The position numbers were made by a program, and so were the translations under genes. DNA of 64,000 nucleotides, taken from NCBI GenBank assembly GCA_040382055.1, contig JBEIGE010000017.1, positions 7,357 to 71,356 on the forward strand. The letters are read 5' to 3'. The notes beneath the pieces are model-generated. The model saw only the letters and a program-made list of their open reading frames with translations, was not told where the DNA came from and did not search any database. The number at the start of each line of letters is the position of its first letter. The stretch's first letter is position 1. Below are positions 42,619-50,657 of the stretch, piece by piece. Source of the stretch: JBEIGE01 sp040382055. GTDB taxonomy: Bacteria; Pseudomonadota; Gammaproteobacteria; Burkholderiales; Burkholderiaceae_C.

Positions 42619-43338
42619 TCAGGAAGCAACAGCAGAAGAGAGTGCCTGGGACGTTTGGGACGTAATTCTGTAGCCTGCACCACGGACAGTCTCGACCATG
42701 GCAGCAGCCCCTCCGAGGGCTTCGCGAAGTCGTTTGACGTGAACATCAACTGTTCGCTCCTCAATAAACACATGGTCACCCCATACCTGATCAAGCAGTT
42801 GAGAGCGGCTGTGAACTCGCTCGGCATGCGTCATCAGGTATTGAAGAAGCTTGAATTCGGTAGGGCCCAATTTAACAGGCTGCTCCTGAAAAGTCACCCG
42901 GTGTGTCGATGAATCCAGAACCAAAGAACCGATTATGGCAGTTCCACCCACCTGCTCCGGAGTGCGTCGACGAAGTACTGCACGAATTCTGGCAAGCATT
43001 TCTTTGGTAGAAAAAGGCTTGACCATGTAGTCATCAGCGCCCGCATCCAATCCAGCGATCCGGTCGGCCTCATCGCTGCGGGCAGTCAGCATAATGATCG
43101 GAACTGTCTTGGTTCTGGGGTGGGAACGCCAGCGTTTGGCCAAGGTCAGGCCACTTTCACCCGGCAGCATCCAATCCAGAAGAATCACATCGGGCACCAC
43201 TGCGTCAAGTTCAACCTGAGCGCTGGCACTGTCCATCGCCCAAGTCGGCTTAAATCCGTTATGCCTGAGATTAACGGCAATTAACTCAGCGATAGAAGCT
43301 TCATCTTCAACAATCAGGACGCCAGGATGGGTTTTCAT
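42619..43338 (-). CDS. phoB: Phosphate regulon response regulator PhoB
   Basis: A 239-residue OmpR-type response regulator. The receiver domain has VILLDWMLPGESGLTLAKRW with the phosphoacceptor aspartate, and the C-terminal winged helix has FIEERTVDVHVKRLREALGG, the DNA recognition region. Phosphorylated PhoB binds PHO boxes, direct repeats of CTGTCAT-like heptamers every 11 bp. Several such arrays occur in this window. The start overlaps the phoU stop as ATGA. Confidence 0.96.
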   Translation of the reverse strand: MKTHPGVLIVEDEASIAELIAVNLRHNGFKPTWAMDSASAQVELDAVVPDVILLDWMLPGESGLTLAKRWRSHPRTKTVPIIMLTARSDEADRIAGLDAGADDYMVKPFSTKEMLARIRAVLRRRTPEQVGGTAIIGSLVLDSSTHRVTFQEQPVKLGPTEFKLLQYLMTHAERVHSRSQLLDQVWGDHVFIEERTVDVHVKRLREALGGAAAMVETVRGAGYRITSQTSQALSSAVAS

Positions 43339-44036
43339 TTCAGGACAGATTCAATTTCTTCAATCGAGGTGTGACGAACGTCTGCACCCTTGACGATGTA
43401 AATAATCAGTTCTGCGATATTTTTAGCATGATCCCCAATACGCTCAATCGCCTTGGCCAGAAACAAAAGATCAAGACTGGGGGAAATCATTCGAGGATCT
43501 TCCATCATGTAGGTAATGAGAATACGCACAAAACCATCGAACTCTTGGTCAATCAGGTCGTCTTCTTTGAGGATGGTCAATGCAGTTTCGGTATCCAGCC
43601 TGGCAAACGCATCAAGTGCTTTGCGCAGCTGTCCTGAGGCCAGATTTGCAGCCATCTGAAGATCGGATGCAGGCAAGGAACGGGGCACACCACTGTGAAT
43701 GATTGATAAAACCATTCTTGCAATCTTGACCGCTTCGTCGCCCACGCGCTCCAGATTGGCTGTTGCTTTGGAAATTGCAATCAGCAACCGCAAATCACCC
43801 GCCGTGGGTTGGCGACGGGAAATAATGGAGGACAAGTCCCGGTCAATCTCGATTTCCATTGCGTTAACCCGAACTTCAGTCCGGACAACCTGATGACAGG
43901 TTTCCGCATTGAAATGCGACAAAGCGTATATGGCCTGGTGAATTTGGGATTCAACCAGCCCACCCAGTTCCATCACGCGTGTGGATACGGATGTGAGCTC
44001 AGTGTCAAATTGTGATGAGAGGTGTTTGTCAGTCAT
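43335..44036 (-). CDS. phoU: Phosphate signalling protein PhoU
   Basis: A 233-residue helical protein with two PhoU repeats (LERVGDEAVKIARMVL in the first and IERIGDHAKNIAELIIY in the second carry the metal-binding E/D-xxxD patterns). It links the PstSCAB transporter to PhoR and is needed to shut the Pho response down. It lies between pstB (18-base gap) and phoB (4-base overlap), the usual place. Confidence 0.96.
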   Translation of the reverse strand: MTDKHLSSQFDTELTSVSTRVMELGGLVESQIHQAIYALSHFNAETCHQVVRTEVRVNAMEIEIDRDLSSIISRRQPTAGDLRLLIAISKATANLERVGDEAVKIARMVLSIIHSGVPRSLPASDLQMAANLASGQLRKALDAFARLDTETALTILKEDDLIDQEFDGFVRILITYMMEDPRMISPSLDLLFLAKAIERIGDHAKNIAELIIYIVKGADVRHTSIEEIESVLK

Positions 44037-44054
44037 ATTATGTTCACCCAGTAA

Positions 44055-44834
44055 TTAGCCGAACCTGCCGGTAATGTAGTCTTCGGTTTCTTTGCGGTTG
44101 GGCTTGAAAAACATCTGTTCTGTTGAGCCGAATTCCATCAAATCACCCAGGTACATATATGCTGTGTAATCGCTGCAACGAGCTGCTTGCTGCATATTGT
44201 GAGTCACGATCACCACGGTGTAGTCGTTTTTGAGCTCAGTGATTAATTCTTCAATTTTTTCCGTCGAAATATGATCAAGCGCAGAGCAAGGTTCGTCCAG
44301 CAGAAGTACTTCAGGCTTGATGGCAATCCCCCGGGCTATGCACAAGCGTTGCTGCTGACCACCCGATAGGCTGGCACCATTCTGCTTGAGTTTGTCTTTG
44401 ACTTCGTTCCACAGCGCAGCTTTCTTCAATGCCCACTCAACACGCTCCTCCAACTCGGAGGCACTCAGGGACTCAAACAGCTTGATTCCAAAAGCAATAT
44501 TGTCAAAAATTGACATTGGGAAAGGCGTTGGCTTTTGAAAAACCATGCCCACCTTGGCACGCACCAGCGCAACATCTTTGGTCGTAGACAACAGGTTCTC
44601 ACCATCCACCAGGATATCCCCTTCAGCACGTTGCTCGGGGTAGAGCTCAAACATCCGGTTAAACACCCTCAATAGGGTGGACTTGCCGCAACCAGAAGGG
44701 CCAATAAAAGCGGTCACTTTGCGCTCAGGAATTTCCAGGTTGATGTCTTTGAGTGCACGGAACTTGCCGTAATAAAAATTCAGATTTTTGACAGAAATTT
44801 TTGATATTTCAACGGGTTTTTCAAGGGTGTTCAT
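44055..44834 (-). CDS. pstB: Phosphate ABC transporter ATP-binding protein PstB
   Basis: A 259-residue ABC ATPase. Walker A is GPSGCGKSTLLRVFNRM, the signature is LSGGQQQRLCIARGIA, and Walker B is VLLLDEPCSALDHIS. The cysteine after SALD and the FNRM extension of Walker A are typical of PstB. It powers high-affinity phosphate uptake with PstC and PstA and helps signal phosphate status to PhoU and PhoR. It starts 9 bases after pstA. Confidence 0.97.
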   Translation of the reverse strand: MNTLEKPVEISKISVKNLNFYYGKFRALKDINLEIPERKVTAFIGPSGCGKSTLLRVFNRMFELYPEQRAEGDILVDGENLLSTTKDVALVRAKVGMVFQKPTPFPMSIFDNIAFGIKLFESLSASELEERVEWALKKAALWNEVKDKLKQNGASLSGGQQQRLCIARGIAIKPEVLLLDEPCSALDHISTEKIEELITELKNDYTVVIVTHNMQQAARCSDYTAYMYLGDLMEFGSTEQMFFKPNRKETEDYITGRFG

Positions 44835-44843
44835 GACATGCTT

Positions 44844-45710
44844 TCAACGGTAATTTTTGTCGCGGGTCAGTACCCGTGCAAGGATGTTCAGACCCAAAAC
44901 GGTCAGGGTGATCAACAACACACCGGCCCAGGCCAATTTTTGCCAGTTTTCGTAAGGACTCATGGCAAACTTGAAAATGGTGACAGGCAAACTTGCCATA
45001 GGCTCACTCAGGCTTGAAGTCCAGAATTGATTACTCAGTGCGGTAAACAGCAGCGGCGCTGTTTCACCTGAAACCCTGGCCAGCGCCAGCAGCACACCAG
45101 TGACAACGCCAGCGCGAGCTGCCTTAAGAGTAATGCTGAGGATGACCTTCCACTTCGGTGAACCCAGTGCATAAGCAGCTTCCCGCAAACCAGAGGGCAC
45201 CAACTGGAGCATGTTCTCAGTTGTTCGAATGACGACAGGAATAACAATCAAGGCCAGCGCCATCACCCCGGCCCAACCCGAAAATGACTTGAAACGGGCG
45301 ACAATAACTGCGTATACAAACAAGCCGATCACGATGGAGGGCGCAGACAACAAGATGTCGTTAACAAAACGGGTCACCGACGCGAGCAAACCCTTGGGGT
45401 TGTATTCAGCCAAGTAGATACCCGCCATGATGCCAATAGGTGTGCCTATGAATGTGGCAAGCATGACCATCAAAAAAGAACCGTAGATAGCATTTGCAAG
45501 ACCTCCAACCTCATTGGGGGGAGGAGTCATCTCTGTCAAAGCGGCAAATGTCAAGCCACCGATACCCAGCGTGAATGTCTCCCACAAAATCCAGAACAAC
45601 CAGAAAAGTCCAAAAGACATGGCGCCCAGGGATAAAGTCAAGGCAATAATATTGACCCGCTTGCGACGGGCAAAATGCATCAATCGGGTTTTATCAAGTG
45701 CAGCATTCAT
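44844..45710 (-). CDS. pstA: Phosphate ABC transporter permease PstA
   Basis: A 288-residue inner-membrane permease with six membrane segments. The permease loop contains EAAYALGSPKWKVILSITL, and earlier GIYLAEYNPKGLLASVTRFV matches PstA. It pairs with PstC. Its ATG overlaps the pstC stop by four bases. Confidence 0.95.
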   Translation of the reverse strand: MNAALDKTRLMHFARRKRVNIIALTLSLGAMSFGLFWLFWILWETFTLGIGGLTFAALTEMTPPPNEVGGLANAIYGSFLMVMLATFIGTPIGIMAGIYLAEYNPKGLLASVTRFVNDILLSAPSIVIGLFVYAVIVARFKSFSGWAGVMALALIVIPVVIRTTENMLQLVPSGLREAAYALGSPKWKVILSITLKAARAGVVTGVLLALARVSGETAPLLFTALSNQFWTSSLSEPMASLPVTIFKFAMSPYENWQKLAWAGVLLITLTVLGLNILARVLTRDKNYR

Positions 45711-46738
45711 GATTTTGTGCCCTCGCCTTTCTTCAGTTTTGACAACATCAATTTAGACAGTGTCAGAACCACGAAGGTGATAAAAAACAGGACAAGGCCA
45801 AGGTATATGAGGGATGCCTGATGAATACCCGTTGAAGCCTCAGCAAATTCATTGGCTAGTGCAGAAGTAATGCTGTTGGCCGCCTCAAACATGCTCAAAG
45901 AATTGAGCTGATTCATGTTACCGATCACAAAGGTAATGGCCATGGTTTCACCAAGCGCTCTGCCTAGTCCGAGCATAATGCCACCAATAACGCCTGCCTT
46001 GGTGTAAGGCAATACAACCTTCGAGACCACCTCCCAGGTGGTGGCCCCCAAGCCGTATGCAGACTCTTTGAGAAGCGGTGGTGTAACCTCAAACACATCA
46101 CGCATCACTGATGCAATGAAGGGAATGATCATGATGGCCAAAATGATGCCGGCTGAAAGAATGCCTATCCCCACAGGAGGCCCGGAAACAAAAGCCCCCA
46201 GAAAGGGCACTCCGGCAAACATGGTCTGTAAGGGGATCTGCACGTATTGAGCCAATATGGGGCCAAAAACAAGTAAACCCCACATGCCATAGACAATTGA
46301 AGGAACAGCAGCCAGAAGTTCTATCGCTGTTCCAAGAGGCCGTTTAAGCCATGCAGGTGACATTTCCGTGAGGAATAAGGCAATACCAAAACTCACAGGA
46401 ACAGCAATAACCAGAGCTATTAATGACGTGGCCAGTGTGCCGTAAATCATCACAAGTCCGCCAAAATCTTCCTGCACCGGATCCCAGACACTGCGCGTCA
46501 GGAAACTCAGCCCATACCTTTCAATGGCCGGCCATGCTCCGACGACGAGAGACAACAAAATAGCGGCAAGCAAACCCAAAGTCAACCAGGCTGCAGATTG
46601 GGCGACCCAACCGAAAATCTTGTCGGCCAAGGGCCCGGATCTTGCGGTCTTGGCAGGGGGGGGATTGTTCATAAGACGTTCATTCGCCTTCTCGTTGATA
46701 TAGTTGGAATTATTGATATCTTCAAGTGTAGATGCCAT
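45707..46738 (-). CDS. pstC: Phosphate ABC transporter permease PstC
   Basis: A 343-residue permease with a longer cytoplasmic N-terminus than the E. coli protein, then six membrane segments. The EAA-type loop is KESAYGLGATTWEVVSKVVL, and the N-domain has FLTRSVWDPVQEDFGG. GGGGG lies about 6 bases before ATG 46738; an internal ATG at 46672 (MNNPPPAKTARS) lacks a visible ribosome site. The gap to pstS is 35 bases. Confidence 0.94.
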   Translation of the reverse strand: MASTLEDINNSNYINEKANERLMNNPPPAKTARSGPLADKIFGWVAQSAAWLTLGLLAAILLSLVVGAWPAIERYGLSFLTRSVWDPVQEDFGGLVMIYGTLATSLIALVIAVPVSFGIALFLTEMSPAWLKRPLGTAIELLAAVPSIVYGMWGLLVFGPILAQYVQIPLQTMFAGVPFLGAFVSGPPVGIGILSAGIILAIMIIPFIASVMRDVFEVTPPLLKESAYGLGATTWEVVSKVVLPYTKAGVIGGIMLGLGRALGETMAITFVIGNMNQLNSLSMFEAANSITSALANEFAEASTGIHQASLIYLGLVLFFITFVVLTLSKLMLSKLKKGEGTKS

Positions 46739-46773
46739 TTGACCCCCTGGACTTCTGTCGTTAATGGCCTGAA

Positions 46774-47817
46774 TTACTTGAAAGCAATGGGTTTGCCGCT
46801 AGCATCTTTGATTTCTGACCATGACTTTTCAATCAGCGCTTTCACACTTGGAGGCATGGGGACATAATCCAATTCGTCGGCAGTTTTGTCACCGTTTTGA
46901 TAAGCCCAGGAGAAGAATTTCAATGCAGCTGCAGCCTGCGCAGGTTTGTCCTGAACTTTGTGCATCAAAATGTATGTTGCACCAGTGATTGGCCAAGAAT
47001 CCTTGCCTGGCTGTTGTGTCAAGATTTGGTAAAAGCTTTTGGCCCAGTCTGCACCTGCTGCTGCAGCTTTAAAAGCAGTGTCGTCTGGGCTGACAAACGA
47101 GCCTGCCAAATTCTGCATCTGAACAAAGTTCAGTTTGTTTTGCTTCACATAAGAATATTCAACATATCCAATTGAGTTGGGAAGCCGGGCCACGAATGCT
47201 GCAACACCCTCATTACCCTTGCCGCCAGCGCCTACTGGCCAATTCACGGCTGTGCCCTCGCCCACTTTGCTCTTCCACTCGGCATTAACCTTGCTCAAAT
47301 AATTTGTAAAGATAAAGGTGGTGCCCGAACCATCAGCACGACGAACAGGCGCAATTGCAGTGTCAGGTAAATTTAATGTCGGATTCAGTGTCTTGATTGC
47401 GGCGTCGTTCCATTTAACTACTTTCCCGAGATAGATGTCGCCAAGCAACTGACCGCTCAGCTTGAGTTGTCCAGGACTGATTCCCTGAACGTTAATGACA
47501 GGCACAACGCCGCCAATTACTGTAGGAAATTGAATCTGGTTCTTTTTGACCAAGTCCTCATCTCGCAGTGGAGCATCCGATGCACCGAAATCTACGGTTT
47601 TGGCATCAATTTGGCGAATTCCTGCACCTGAACCTACGGATTGATAGTTGATTTTTACGCCAGTGGCCTTGTTGTAATCACCCGCCCACTTGGAATACAA
47701 GGGTGCGGGAAAGCTGGCACCGGCGCCTGTTACGTCCTGTGCGGACACGAGATTTGAGTTCAGAAGAATCAGGGTTGTTGCGACAGTGCCGGCAACTTGT
47801 CCAAAAAGCGTTTTCAT
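46774..47817 (-). CDS. pstS: Periplasmic phosphate-binding protein PstS
   Basis: A 347-residue phosphate-binding protein. The signal peptide ends near NLVSAQDVTGAG; GAGASFPAPLYSKWAGDY, VDFGASDAPLRDEDL and RRADGSGTTFIFTNYL are the phosphate-cleft motifs. It is the first gene of pstSCAB-phoUBR, and GGAGG is well spaced before the ATG. A PHO box of two identical heptamers lies 57-74 bases upstream. Confidence 0.97.
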   Translation of the reverse strand: MKTLFGQVAGTVATTLILLNSNLVSAQDVTGAGASFPAPLYSKWAGDYNKATGVKINYQSVGSGAGIRQIDAKTVDFGASDAPLRDEDLVKKNQIQFPTVIGGVVPVINVQGISPGQLKLSGQLLGDIYLGKVVKWNDAAIKTLNPTLNLPDTAIAPVRRADGSGTTFIFTNYLSKVNAEWKSKVGEGTAVNWPVGAGGKGNEGVAAFVARLPNSIGYVEYSYVKQNKLNFVQMQNLAGSFVSPDDTAFKAAAAGADWAKSFYQILTQQPGKDSWPITGATYILMHKVQDKPAQAAAALKFFSWAYQNGDKTADELDYVPMPPSVKALIEKSWSEIKDASGKPIAFK

Positions 47818-47873
47818 TAAAACCTCCAGATGAGTTAAACATTCAAGCGATTTGAGAACTTTAAGAATCTAAT

Positions 47874-47891
47874 ATGACAAAGACATGACAA
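47874..47891 (-). promoter_or_regulatory. PHO box of the pst-pho operon
   Basis: On the minus strand the sequence is TTGTCATGTCTTTGTCAT, two identical heptamers with a 4-bp spacer, the standard PhoB layout. It lies 57 bases before the pstS start codon. Confidence 0.8.
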
Positions 47892-47923
47892 AAACCTTTT
47901 TTCTGTAAGCCCACTTCTTTGAA

Positions 47924-47957
47924 CTGTCATCAAAATGACACATGGTCTGGCTACGAT
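47924..47957 (+). promoter_or_regulatory. PHO-box-like element and -10 before the fasciclin gene
   Basis: CTGTCATCAAAATGACAC (47924-47941) has one perfect heptamer and a second half that is an inverted copy, and TACGAT (47952-47957) follows at 10 bp as a -10 element. Because it is palindromic it could also add to pstS control on the other strand. SD AAGGAG and ATG 47984 follow. Confidence 0.5.
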
Positions 47958-47983
47958 TTGATTTTTTGAACAAGGAGAATCTC

Positions 47984-48478
47984 ATGACTTTACTCAACAA
48001 TAATCGTCGCTACGTACTTTCGACCCTGGTTGCAATCGCCGTGTCTGGGTGCGCATCAACGCCTACACCCGTTTCAATTACTCAAACACTGGCTAATACA
48101 CCTTCGTTGAGCACCCTCAATGACCTCGTGATTAAAACCGGCTTGGCACCGACTCTGGCAGGCCCAGGCCCTTTCACTGTGTTTGCCCCGAACAACGATG
48201 CGTTCAAAGCCGTTCCTGCCAAAACCATGGAAGCGCTGGCAGCAGATCCCGCCAGACTTAAAGATGTGCTGACATTCCATGTCTTGCCTGGCAAAGCAAT
48301 GAGCGCCGATGTCAAGAACAGTTCAGTGAAAACTGTCAATGGTGCCAACGTTGCTCTTTCCAAGGCAGGTACCTTTGTAACCATTGAAGATGCCGTGGTG
48401 AAAACAGCGGATGTAGAGGCAACCAATGGCGTGATTCACGTGATCGACACTGTGTTAATCCCTCCCGTTCGTCGTTAA
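47984..48478 (+). CDS. Fasciclin-domain lipoprotein
   Basis: A 164-residue surface or periplasmic protein with one fasciclin (FAS1) domain. The N-terminus has a hydrophobic signal with lipobox VSGCAST, so a lipidated cysteine is expected. FAS1 blocks include GPGPFTVFAPNNDAFKAVP (H1) and TNGVIHVIDTVLIPP (H2). FAS1 domains mediate adhesion or polymer binding. AAGGAG at about 47971-47976 supports ATG 47984 over the in-frame ATG at 47942. It is divergent from pstS and shares its control region. Confidence 0.87.
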   Translation: MTLLNNNRRYVLSTLVAIAVSGCASTPTPVSITQTLANTPSLSTLNDLVIKTGLAPTLAGPGPFTVFAPNNDAFKAVPAKTMEALAADPARLKDVLTFHVLPGKAMSADVKNSSVKTVNGANVALSKAGTFVTIEDAVVKTADVEATNGVIHVIDTVLIPPVRR

Positions 48479-48551
48479 GCGGGTGTTTTGACGGCTAATG
48501 ATGCGTGTTCTGGATCGATGCTATGCTGATGACAGCAAAAGCCATAGAACA

Positions 48552-50054
48552 ATGCAAAACGGAACTCGTCTCGCCGCCGTCGATTTAGGATCCAACAGCT
48601 TCCGTCTAGAGGTGGGCTTTCTTGATCAGGGTCACATCCAACGAACCGAATATTTGAAAGAAACCGTTCGCCAGGGCAATGGTCTCGATGAAGACCGGAA
48701 CTTGTCTCTGGAGGCCATGCAAAGAGGATGGGATTGCCTGGCCAGGTTCGGTGAGCGACTTTCCGGTTTTAAAAAATACCAGGTGCGTGCAGTTGCAACC
48801 CAAACACTCAGGGAAGCAAATAACCGTGACGAATTTCTCATCAAGGCTAACGAGATTCTGGGTTTCCCAATCGATGTGATTTCCGGCCGGGAAGAAGCCA
48901 GGCTGATCTATCAAGGGGTAGCCCACTCTCTTCCCCAGTCCAAAGAACGGCGACTTGTAGTAGATATTGGTGGACGATCAACAGAACTCATCTTGGGTCA
49001 AGGTTTCGAATCCAGCGTGACAGAGTCTTACCGCGTTGGCAGTGTTGCCTGGTCGATGCGTTACTTCCCGGAGGGGCTGTTCACAACCCAGGCCTTTCAG
49101 CGCGCGGAAATTGCGGCCAAAGCCGTGCTGGACGAAGCATTAAATGCCTATCGCCGCGACGCTTGGGATATAGCCTATGGATCCTCCGGCACTGTTGGTG
49201 CAGTAGCTGATGTTTTGACAGCCGCCGGATGGCCCGCCGATCGGGTTGACCGTGCAGGACTGGATTGGCTACTGGATAAACTGATCAAAACTCAGTACTC
49301 TGAAAAACTGCGGATCGAGGGTATGAAAGAAGACCGCCGAGCCGTCATTGGTGGTGGCATCAGCGTGCTACGCGCGGTCTTTGACTTGCTTGACATCGAC
49401 CAGATGCAAATCTCACAGGGAGCCCTTCGCCATGGCGCGCTGTATGACCTACTGAGCCGGGAGGCCGACCATACCGACCTGAGGAACACGAGTGTCAAAC
49501 GTCTGGCTGACAACTTTTCTATCGATTCAGTCCAGGCGCAGCGGGTTAGAAAAGTCGCTCAGACCCTGTTTCGTCAAGCCAGCACCGTCATTGAAGGTGA
49601 AATTGAATCAGAACGTCATATTCGCAAGCTGGGCTGGGCGGCTCAGTTGCATGAAATAGGAAGTTTGATTTCCCATAGCGATTACCATAAACATGGTGCG
49701 TATATTCTTGACAACGCAGATGCCGCTGGCTTTTCGATGCCCGAACTTCACAGGCTCAGCCTGCTGGTTCTCGGCCACCGTGGCAAATTAAAGAAGTTAG
49801 ACATTGATTTTTCTGACATCTCATTTTTAATGCAACTGTTGTCGTTGCGATTGGCAGTTATTTTGTGCCATGCCAGACGTGAACCGGAGCTCAAAGGGAT
49901 CCAGCTGGCATTACACTCAACTGAGTCCACTCGGTTCGTTTTGAGCTGCCGCCCGGGTTGGGCCGTTACTTATCCCCAGTCAGCTCATTTATTGCGGGAA
50001 GAAGTCATTGCCTGGCAAAAAACGTCTTGCGAATTCAGGCTTGAAGGCTTTTAA
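48552..50054 (+). CDS. ppx: Exopolyphosphatase (Ppx/GppA family)
   Basis: A 500-residue Ppx/GppA phosphatase, which removes terminal phosphates from polyphosphate or converts pppGpp to ppGpp. The actin-fold motifs LAAVDLGSNSFRLEVG, RLVVDIGGRSTELILG and YGSSGTVGAVADVL are intact, followed by a C-terminal HD-like helical domain with HEIGSLISHSDYHKHGAYI. I take ATG 48552; an upstream ATG at 48498 would add 18 residues and cannot be excluded. With ppk nearby, exopolyphosphatase is the likely role. A lysine-rich histone-like gene follows on the same strand. Confidence 0.9.
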   Translation: MQNGTRLAAVDLGSNSFRLEVGFLDQGHIQRTEYLKETVRQGNGLDEDRNLSLEAMQRGWDCLARFGERLSGFKKYQVRAVATQTLREANNRDEFLIKANEILGFPIDVISGREEARLIYQGVAHSLPQSKERRLVVDIGGRSTELILGQGFESSVTESYRVGSVAWSMRYFPEGLFTTQAFQRAEIAAKAVLDEALNAYRRDAWDIAYGSSGTVGAVADVLTAAGWPADRVDRAGLDWLLDKLIKTQYSEKLRIEGMKEDRRAVIGGGISVLRAVFDLLDIDQMQISQGALRHGALYDLLSREADHTDLRNTSVKRLADNFSIDSVQAQRVRKVAQTLFRQASTVIEGEIESERHIRKLGWAAQLHEIGSLISHSDYHKHGAYILDNADAAGFSMPELHRLSLLVLGHRGKLKKLDIDFSDISFLMQLLSLRLAVILCHARREPELKGIQLALHSTESTRFVLSCRPGWAVTYPQSAHLLREEVIAWQKTSCEFRLEGF

Positions 50055-50106
50055 TTTCAACATTCCAGCTATCCCATCTTCATCACCCTGTTAAAGGATA
50101 TTCATC

Positions 50107-50574
50107 ATGGTCACAACAGCATCAAAATCTTCTCTCAAGCCTTCCTTGTCCCAGCCCAAGCTAGACGCGACTCCAAAAAGCTCCGCTGATAAGGTTCCAG
50201 CTAAAGTTCCTTCAAAGGTTCCAGCTAAAGTTCCAGCTAAGGTTCCAGCAAAGGCTCCAGCTAAGGTTCCCGCTAAGACACAGGCCACAACAAAAACATC
50301 TCCTAGCCAAACCGTACCGAAGGTATTGAAAACCGAAAAAACACAGAAAGTCAAAAAGCCCAAGATGGTTCGTGAAGCCTTTTCGATGCTGAAAAATGAA
50401 TACGAAATACTGTCACGCTTGAAAGTGCGAGCTGGAAAAATGTCGTATCAGGTGAAAAAAAGTGAATTGCTTCGCGCAGGTATCAAAGCGCTAGAAGCCA
50501 TGAACGATGCTGCTTTTGCTTCTTCACTGGCAGCGGTTCTTACCCTTAAGGCAAGTGTAGAAACCAAAAAATAG
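50107..50574 (+). CDS. Lysine-rich histone H1-like protein beside ppx and ppk
   Basis: A 155-residue basic protein. Residues 29-56 are seven KVPA-type tetrapeptides, a low-complexity Lys/Pro/Ala stretch like the tails of AlgP, PhaM and eukaryotic H1; residues 84-155 form a folded, helix-rich domain with MVREAFSMLKNEYEILSRLK and KKSELLRAGIKALEAMND. Basic tails of this type bind DNA or polyphosphate. The position between ppx and ppk suggests a polyphosphate-granule or nucleoid protein tied to polyphosphate metabolism; this is inference. It follows ppx by 52 bases on the same strand. Confidence 0.75.
   Translation: MVTTASKSSLKPSLSQPKLDATPKSSADKVPAKVPSKVPAKVPAKVPAKAPAKVPAKTQATTKTSPSQTVPKVLKTEKTQKVKKPKMVREAFSMLKNEYEILSRLKVRAGKMSYQVKKSELLRAGIKALEAMNDAAFASSLAAVLTLKASVETKK
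50191..50274 (+). repeat. Seven 12-bp tandem repeats encoding KVPA
   Basis: Seven near-identical 12-base units (AAGGTTCCAGCT and one- to three-base variants) encode KVPA, KVPS, KVPA, KVPA, KVPA, KAPA and KVPA in frame. Copy number may vary between strains by replication slippage without breaking the frame. Confidence 0.9.
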
Positions 50575-50591
50575 AGCGGGCATTTTGGGAA

Positions 50592-50613
50592 GTTCGTCTG
50601 TCAGGAGACGAAC
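50592..50613. other. Hairpin between the convergent histone-like and ppk genes
   Basis: GTTCGTCT and AGACGAAC flank a GTCAGG loop. No T-run follows on either strand, so it is a weak candidate for a bidirectional transcript end. Confidence 0.35.
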
Positions 50614-50657
50614 ATTCCTGGACTTCTGGATAAAGCCAAAAGTCCGTATCCACACAC

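Noticed and set aside
50592..50657. Hairpins after the histone-like gene considered as a rho-independent terminator.
   Set aside because: No T-run follows the stems on either strand, so I list only the stronger hairpin and do not call it a terminator.
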